Assembly (NCBI RefSeq): GCF_001704415.2 | Contig: NC_030821.1 | Coordinates: forward strand, 39,849,210-39,913,209 | DNA length: 64,000 nucleotides | From: Capra hircus | Taxonomy: Eukaryota; Chordata; Mammalia; Artiodactyla; Bovidae | Direction: 5' to 3' | Part shown: positions 58,246 to 64,000 of the stretch, piece after piece | How positions within the stretch are numbered: the stretch's first letter is position 1 | How the letters are laid out: every line of letters starts with the position of its first letter | The notes under the pieces: model-generated | Seen by the model: the letters and a program-made list of their open reading frames with translations, nothing else | The model's database searches: none | Told to the model about the DNA's origin: nothing | Translations under genes and position numbers: made by a program

Positions 58246-61200
58246 ATCTACTACTGCAGGCAGGAATGCCTCAGAAGAAATGGAGTAGCCATCATGGTCA
58301 ACAAAAGAGTCTGAAATGCAGTACTTGGATGCAATCTCAAAAACGACAGAATGATCTCTGTTCGTCTCCAAGGCAAACCATTCAATATCACAGTAATCCA
58401 AGTCTATGCCCCAACCAGTAACGCTGAAGAAGCTGAAGTTGAACGGTTCTATGAAGACCTACAAGACGTTGTAGAACTAACACCCAAAAAAGATGTCCTT
58501 TTCATTATAGGGGACTGGAATGCATAAGTAGGAAGTCAAGAAACACCTGGAGTAACAGGCAAATTTGGCCTTGGAATGCGGAACGAAGCAGGGCAAAGAC
58601 TAATGGAGTTTTGCCAAGGAAATGCACTGGTCATAGCAAACACCCTCTTCCAACAACACAAGAGAAGACTCTACACATGGACATCACCAGATGGTCAACA
58701 CCGAAATCAGATTGATTATATTCTTTGCAGCCAAAGATGGAGAATCTCTATACAGTCAACAAAAACAAGACCAGGAGCTGACTGTGGCTCAGATCATGAA
58801 CTCCTTATTACCAAATTCAGACTCAAATTGAAGAAAGTAGGGAAAACCGCTAGACCATTCAGGTACGACCTAAAACAAATCCCTTATGATTATACAGTGG
58901 AAGTGAGAAATAGATCTAAGGGCCTAGATCTGATAGATAGAGTACCTGATGAACTATGGAATGAAGTTCGTGACATTGTACAGAAGACAGGGATCAAACA
59001 CTCTCAGACATAAATCACAGCAGGATCCTCTATGATCCACCTCCCAGAATTCTGGAAATAAAAGCAAAAATAAACAAATGGGATCTAATTAAAATTAAAA
59101 GCTTCTGCACAACAAAGGAAAATATAAGCAAGGTGAAAAGACAGCCTTCTGAATGGGAGAAAATAATAGCAAATGAAGCAACTGACAAACAACTAATCTC
59201 AAAGTTATACAAGCAACTTCTGCAGCTCAATTCCAGAAAAATAAACGACCCAATCAAAAAAATGGGCCAAAGAACTAAATAGACATTTCTCCAAAGAAGA
59301 CATACGGATGGCTAACAAACACATGAAAAGATGCTCAACATCACTCATTATTAGAGAAATGCAAATCAAGACCACAATGAGGTACCACTTCACACCAGTC
59401 AGAATGGCTGCGATCCAAAAATCTGCAAGCAATAAACGCTGGAGAGGGTGCGGAGAAAAGGGAACCCTCCTACACTGTTGGTGGGAATGCAAACTAGTAC
59501 AGCCACTATGGAGAACAGTGTGGAGATTCCTTAAAAAATTGCAAATAGAACTACCTTATGAACCAGCAATCCCACTTCTGGGCATACACACCGAGGAAAC
59601 CAGAATTGAAAGAGACACATGTACCCCAATGTTCATCGCAGCACTGTTTATAATAGCCAGGACATGGAAACAACCTAGATGTCCATCAGCAGATGAATGG
59701 ATAAGAAAGCTGTGGTATATATACACAATGGAGTATTACTCAGCCGTTAAAAAGAATTCATTTGAATCAGTTCTGATGAGATGGGTGAAACTGGAGCCAA
59801 TTATACAGAGTGAAGTAAGCCAGAAAGAAAAACACCAATACAGTATACTAACACATATATATGGAATTTAGGAAGAAGGCATGACGATCCTGTATGCAAG
59901 ACAGGAAAAAAGACACAGATGTGTATAACGGACTTTTGGACTCAGAGGGAGAGGGAGAGGGTGGGATGATATGGGAGAATGGGAATTCTAACATGTATAC
60001 TGTCATGTAAGAATTGAATCGCCAGTCCATGTCTGACGTAGGGTGCAGCATACTTGGTGCTGGTGCATGGGGATGACCCAGAGAGATGTTGTGGGGAGGG
60101 AGGTGGGAGGGGGGTTCATGTTTGGGAACGCATGTAAGAATTAAAGATTTTAAAATTTAAAAAATAAAAAAAATTTAAAAAAAAGACGATCCCCATTGAA
60201 AAGAAATGCAAAAAAGCAAAATGGCTGTCTGGGGAGGCCTTACAAATATCTGTGAAAAGAAGAGAGGTGAAAAGCAAAGAGAAAAAGAAAGATATAAGCA
60301 TCTGAATGCAGAGTTCCAAAGAATAGCAAGGGAGAGAAAAAAGCCTTCTTCAGCGATCAATGCAAAGAAATAGAGGAAAAGAATAGAATGGAAAAGCCTA
60401 GAGATCTCTTCAAGAAAGTTAGAGATACCAAGGGAATATTTCATGCAAAGATTGGCTCGATAAAGGACAGAAATGGTATGGACCTAACAGAAGCAGAAGA
60501 TATTAAGAAGAGGTGGCAAGAATACATGGGAGAACTGTACAAAAAATATCTTCACAACCCAGATAATCATGATGATGTGATCACTAATCTAGAGCCAGAC
60601 ATCTTGGAATGTGAAGTCAAGTGGGCCTTAGAAAGCATCACTACAAACAAAGCTAGTGGAAGTGATGGAATTCCAGTTGAGCTTTTCAAATCCTGAAAGA
60701 TGATGCTGTGAAAGTGCTGCACTCAAAATGCCAGCAAATTTGGAAAACTCAGCAGTGGCCACAGGACTGGAAAAGGTCAGTTTTCATTCCAACCCCAAAG
60801 AAAGGCAATGCCAAAGAATGATCAGACTACTGCACAATTGCACACATCTCACATGCTAGTAAAGTAATGCTCAAAATTCTCCAAGCCAGGCTTCAGCAAT
60901 ACGTGAACTGTGAACTTCCTGATGTTCAAATTGGTATTAGAAAAGGCAGAGGAACCAGAGATCTAATTGCCAACATCCACTGGATCATGGAAAAAGCAAG
61001 AGAGTTCCAGAAAAACATCTACTTCTGCTTTATTGACTATGCCAAAGCCTTTGACTGTGTGGATCACAATAAACTGTGGAAAATTCTGAAAGAGATGGGA
61101 ATACCAGGCAACCTGACCTGCCTCTTGAGAAACCTGTATGCAGGTCAGGAAGCAACAGTTAGAACTGGACATGGAACAACAGACTTGTTCCAAATAGGAA

Positions 61201-62104
61201 AAGGAGTACGTCAAGGCTGTATATTGTCACCCTGCTTATTTAACTTCTATACAGAGTACATCATAAGAAATGCTGGATTGGAAGAAACACAAGCTGGAAT
61301 CAAGATTGCCTGGAGAAATATCAATCACCTCAGATATGCAGATGACACTACCCTTATGGCAGAAAGTGAAGAGGAGCTAAAAAGCCTCTTGATGAAAGTG
61401 AAAGAGGAGAGTGAAAAAGTTGGCTTAAAGCTCAACATTCAGAAAATGAAGATCATGGCACCTGGTCCCATCACCTCATGGGAAATAGATGGGGAAACAG
61501 TGGAAACAGTGTCAGACTTTATTTTTTGGGGCTCCAAAATCACTGGAGATGGTGACTGCAGCCATGAAATTAAAAGATGCTCACTCCTTGGAAGAAAAGT
61601 TATGACCAACCTAGATAGTATATTCAAAAGCGGAGACATTACTTTGCCGACTAAGGTCCATCTAGTCAAGGCTATGGTTTTTCCTGTGGTCATGTATGGA
61701 TGTGAGAGTTGGACTGTGAAGAAGGCTGAGTGCCGAAGAATTGAAGTTTTGAACTGTGGTGTTGGAGAAGACTCTTGAGAGTCCCTGGGACTGCAAGGAG
61801 ATCCAACCAGTCCATTCTGAAGGAGATCAGCCCTGGGATTTCTTTGGAAGGAATGATGCTAAAGCTGAAGCTCCAGTAGTTTGGCCACCTCATGCGAAGA
61901 GTTGACTCATTGGAAAAGACTCTGATGCTGGGAGGGATTGGGGGCAGGAGGAGAAGGGGACGACAGAGGATGAGATGGCTGGATGGCATCATGGACTCGA
62001 TGGACGTGAGTCTGAGTGAACTCCAGGCGATGGTGATGAACAGGGAGGCCTGGCGTGCTGCGATTCATGGCATTGCAAAGAGTCGGACACGACTGAGCGA
62101 CTGA
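58246..62104 (+). pseudogene. BovB endonuclease-RT ORF, split and partly open
   Basis: An endonuclease frame at 58,576-59,013 reads 'NRQIDYILCSQRWR' type sequence ('HRNQIDYILCSQRWRIS') and 'GADCGSDHELLITKF', which contains the SDH motif of apurinic endonucleases. After the L1, 60,388-60,696 covers the linker. The 303-aa frame 60,867-61,778 covers the RT palm with 'FIDYAKAFDCVDHNKLW', 'GVRQGCILSPCLFNFY' and an intact catalytic YADD (61,335-61,346). Frame breaks lie at about 58,313, 60,695 and 61,750. The 5' end of the endonuclease is missing and the L1 separates the domains. Confidence 0.9.
58998..60182 (+). mobile_element. Young 5'-truncated L1 inside BovB
   Basis: Covers the last part of ORF2 ('acactctcagacataaatca' onward), including a 187-aa frame at 59,308-59,871 with the Cys-rich C-terminus ('RWRGCGEKGTLLHCWWEC'; the first Cys is Arg), then the 3' UTR. 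One extra A in AAAAAAATGGGCC near 59,258-59,266 shifts the frame. The 3' UTR end differs from the copy at 29,649: after 'gggaacgcatgtaag' it goes straight to an A/T-rich tail. No target-site duplication longer than about 2 bases. Confidence 0.93.
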
Positions 62105-62239
62105 ACTGAACTGAATTGTCATTTTAAAATGCAGTAGTTACATCCTGTTAGGTATAAATATGACTTTATTATTGGATTTTAAGTATGGGCTAAGGAGATG
62201 TATCTAGATGTCAAACTGTAGTGCTGTTTTTCATGTGAA

Positions 62240-62590
62240 ACTTACCCAGGATTCAGGCCCCAATTATTGAAATACTAATCTAGGTGTTATTGTAAAGATA
62301 TTTTGTAGGTGTAATTAAAGCCTGGAATCAATTGGAAGGAGGATTATCCTGGATAATCTGGCTGGACCTGATTCAGTCAAGGCTGAGATTTCCCTGAGAG
62401 AAGAAATTCTGTTTGTCCAACAATAGCTTTTTTTTGTGCCAAAGAGTTCTAGTCTGCTTTCGTGATAGTTCACCTTATGGATTTTGAAATTGCCTAGAAA
62501 TCCCCTATAAGACAATTCATTGAATAAATCTCTCTGCCTGTAGCTCCTAATGATTCTGCTTTTTTGATTGAGCCCTAACTGATGTAGGTT
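62240..62590 (+). mobile_element. Ancient LTR-like repeat, copy 2
   Basis: Second copy of the repeat at 54,840-55,440, same orientation. It contains an AATAAATCTCTCT polyadenylation-like stretch (62,524-62,536) and ends near 'gagccctaactgatgtagg'. It is uninterrupted here. Confidence 0.5.
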
Positions 62591-62714
62591 GGAAGCAGCT
62601 GTCTGTTGTTATTACAGTTGAGTAGACTATATATCAATAAGCCCAAGAAAATTGTAGGACTAGGCTGAATTTGAAACAGTGACAATAGAAAAAACTCAAA
62701 ATTGAAAATGTTTA
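62591..62714. other. Short intergenic spacer
   Basis: Nothing recognised. Confidence 0.4.
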
Positions 62715-62724
62715 TTATCAATAT

Positions 62725-62928
62725 GGACTTCCCTGGTGGCTCAATGGTAAAGAATCCACCTGCCAATACAGGAAACCTGGCTTGGATCCATGGGTCAAGA
62801 AGATGCCCTGGGGAAGGAAATGGCAATCCACACCAGTACTGTTGCCAGGGGAACCCATGGACAGAGGAGTCTAGAGGGCTACAGACTATGGGGTCAGAGA
62901 GTCAGACACAACTTAGCGACTAAACAAA
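62725..62928 (+). mobile_element. Bov-tA SINE, plus strand, with imperfect TSD
   Basis: Head 'ggacttccctggtggctcaa', Bov-A body and 'ttagcgactaaacaaa' tail. TSD ttatcaatat (62,715-62,724) against ttaacaatat (62,929-62,938). Confidence 0.9.
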
Positions 62929-62938
62929 TTAACAATAT

Positions 62939-63435
62939 ATTCTTCAGCAAGTGTGACTAAATATCTCTTTTATTCTAAGAACATGCCTCTAAAAACTTCA
63001 GTTATAGGAAACTAAGCAAATCTCTGCCAAAGATGTGTAATATTGCCTTACAAATTTTTGAATACATCAATTATTAAATTTGTTTTCTATTAAATCATTT
63101 CTAAGATAACTAAGCTTGTCTAGCATAAAGCTGAGCTTAGCTTCATTTCCTATGTGGCATATTCAGGAAGCATTTCATTTGGTCAATCAACTGAAAGATG
63201 GAGAACAATTAAGTCCACTGCTTGGCTTTATCAGAATCTCATTAAATCCCTTTGTTGCTCTTGAGATTATCATGTTTATAAATGAACACTTCAGGTATTT
63301 CTGGAATAGTTTCCATTATTTTTTGAGATCTTAAAAATGATTTTTTTGGTTAAATAAATGTAATTTATCTGTTGACATTATGATGACCATAATACATGTT
63401 TTTGTATTGTCTTTAAAATAATAATAATTATGCTG
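62939..63435. other. Intergenic, nothing recognised
   Basis: A/T-rich unique-looking sequence. No gene or named repeat. Confidence 0.4.
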
Positions 63436-63439
63436 TGGG

Positions 63440-63590
63440 TTGAGGGCTTGCAACATGCAAGGCATTCTACTAAATCTATGTCAGTGATTATCTCATTTCA
63501 TCCTCAGAAGAGTTTTTAGAAGTAGGTTACTATCAGTATTTCAGTTTATAGATTTTTTAAAAATATGGGCACAGGAAAGGGAAATAACTG
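63440..63590 (+). mobile_element. MIR fragment, plus strand
   Basis: 'gagggcttgcaacatgcaag', 'gattatctcatttcatcctc' and 'aagtaggttactatcagtat' follow MIR order. Confidence 0.65.
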
Positions 63591-63591
63591 G

Positions 63592-63698
63592 CCATAGGTA
63601 ATAGATAGCCAATAGATAATCACATAGATAACAGATTATCACATAGGTAATAGGCAATAGATTATCACATAGGTAATAGATTATCACATTGGCAATAG
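63592..63698. repeat. Minisatellite, about 19-27-bp units
   Basis: Imperfect tandem units built from 'gattatcacataggtaata' with insertions of 'ggcaata'. At least four units are visible. Confidence 0.85.
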
Positions 63699-63932
63699 AG
63701 TCTGCTGCTGCTGCTCGGATATGGGGTGGGGAAGGGAAGGGTAAGGCAAACTGGGAGATTAGGAAAGGGTTTTCAAAGAGAGAAAAGCCAGAATAAAGGG
63801 ACGGCAACCAGGAACACCGGGCTACTTAACGCCCACCTGCTGCTTGATGCTGGAGAAGTAGCTGGCAAACTTGAGTTCTTGCATGCATCAATCATTCTGG
63901 CATCTTTTCTTTCTCTAAAATCTGTAATAAGA
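63699..63932. other. Short CTG run and unique sequence
   Basis: Four CTG triplets near 63,702-63,716 followed by a purine-rich stretch. Nothing else recognised. Confidence 0.4.
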
Positions 63933-64000
63933 TTCAGTTCAGTTCAGTAGCTCAGTCGTATCCGACTCTTTGTGACCCCATGAATCGCAGCACGCCAGGC
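63933..64000 (-). mobile_element. BovB 3' end, minus strand, cut by the window
   Basis: TTCAGTTCAGTTCAGT tandem followed by 'agctcagtcgtatccgactc' and 'catgaatcgcagcacgccag'. It continues beyond the window. Confidence 0.9.

Larger units (their letters stand above)
58246..62114 (+). mobile_element. BovB, 5'-truncated, split by an L1
   Basis: Starts mid-endonuclease ('ctactactgcaggcaggaat') and runs to 58,997, then resumes at 60,183 to the GAACTGAACTGAA end at about 62,114. Together about 2.7 kb of BovB. It is better preserved than the copy at 41,635 and has no shared insertion with it. Confidence 0.93.

Noticed and set aside
63592..63698. CRISPR-like regularly spaced repeats
   Set aside because: Units are direct, imperfect and without unique spacers in a mammalian genome; this is a minisatellite.

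Overview
This window is intergenic DNA from a ruminant, most likely a bovid. The evidence is the dense set of lineage-specific retroposons: BovB (RTE-clade LINE), Bov-tA and Bov-A2 SINEs, CHR tRNA-Glu-derived SINEs and Bovidae-type L1. Mammal-wide fossils (MIR, L2, L1M) lie underneath. I see no functional host protein-coding gene, no tRNA or rRNA gene and no CRISPR array. Every long open frame belongs to L1 or BovB. The only host-gene sequence recognised is a broken 5' retrocopy of MYEF2 fused to an L1.

Layout. 1-3,900: Bov-A2, decayed L1M pieces and a Bov-tA. 3,942-7,727: a MYEF2/L1 chimeric retrocopy inside one near-perfect target-site duplication (TSD). 7,786-11,600: Bov-tA, an old L1M, a MIR and a period-90 duplication. 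11,610-15,468: a rearranged L1 with an inverted 5' block, a likely 3' transduction and a 14-bp TSD. 15,455-29,634: BovB 3' ends, Bov-A2/Bov-tA copies, two copies of one unnamed ancient repeat, an L1M 5' half, L2 and CHR. 29,635-37,470: a complete L1 with a 14-bp exact TSD, CpG-rich 5' UTR, intact ORF1, and an ORF2 broken only by one frameshift and one stop; its tail carries two successive poly(A) tracts. 38,075-45,645: an older L1 in minus orientation with a 2-kb internal deletion and two BovB insertions, one of them near full length. 45,700-53,500: BovB 3' ends, SINEs and an LTR-like block. 53,377-58,245: a run of same-strand Bov-tA copies in and around a decayed ERVL pol region. 58,246-62,114: a second long BovB split by a young 5'-truncated L1. 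62,120-64,000: an ancient repeat, Bov-tA, MIR, a minisatellite and the start of another BovB end.

How the parts work together. L1 supplies the retrotransposition enzymes for itself and for the MYEF2 copy. By established knowledge BovB supplies them for Bov-tA and Bov-A2, whose body and tail derive from BovB. Nesting gives a relative order: the minus L1 predates the BovB inside it, and the BovB at 58,246 predates the L1 inside it, so both lineages were active in alternation. All family names are from recognition by eye and should be confirmed with RepeatMasker.
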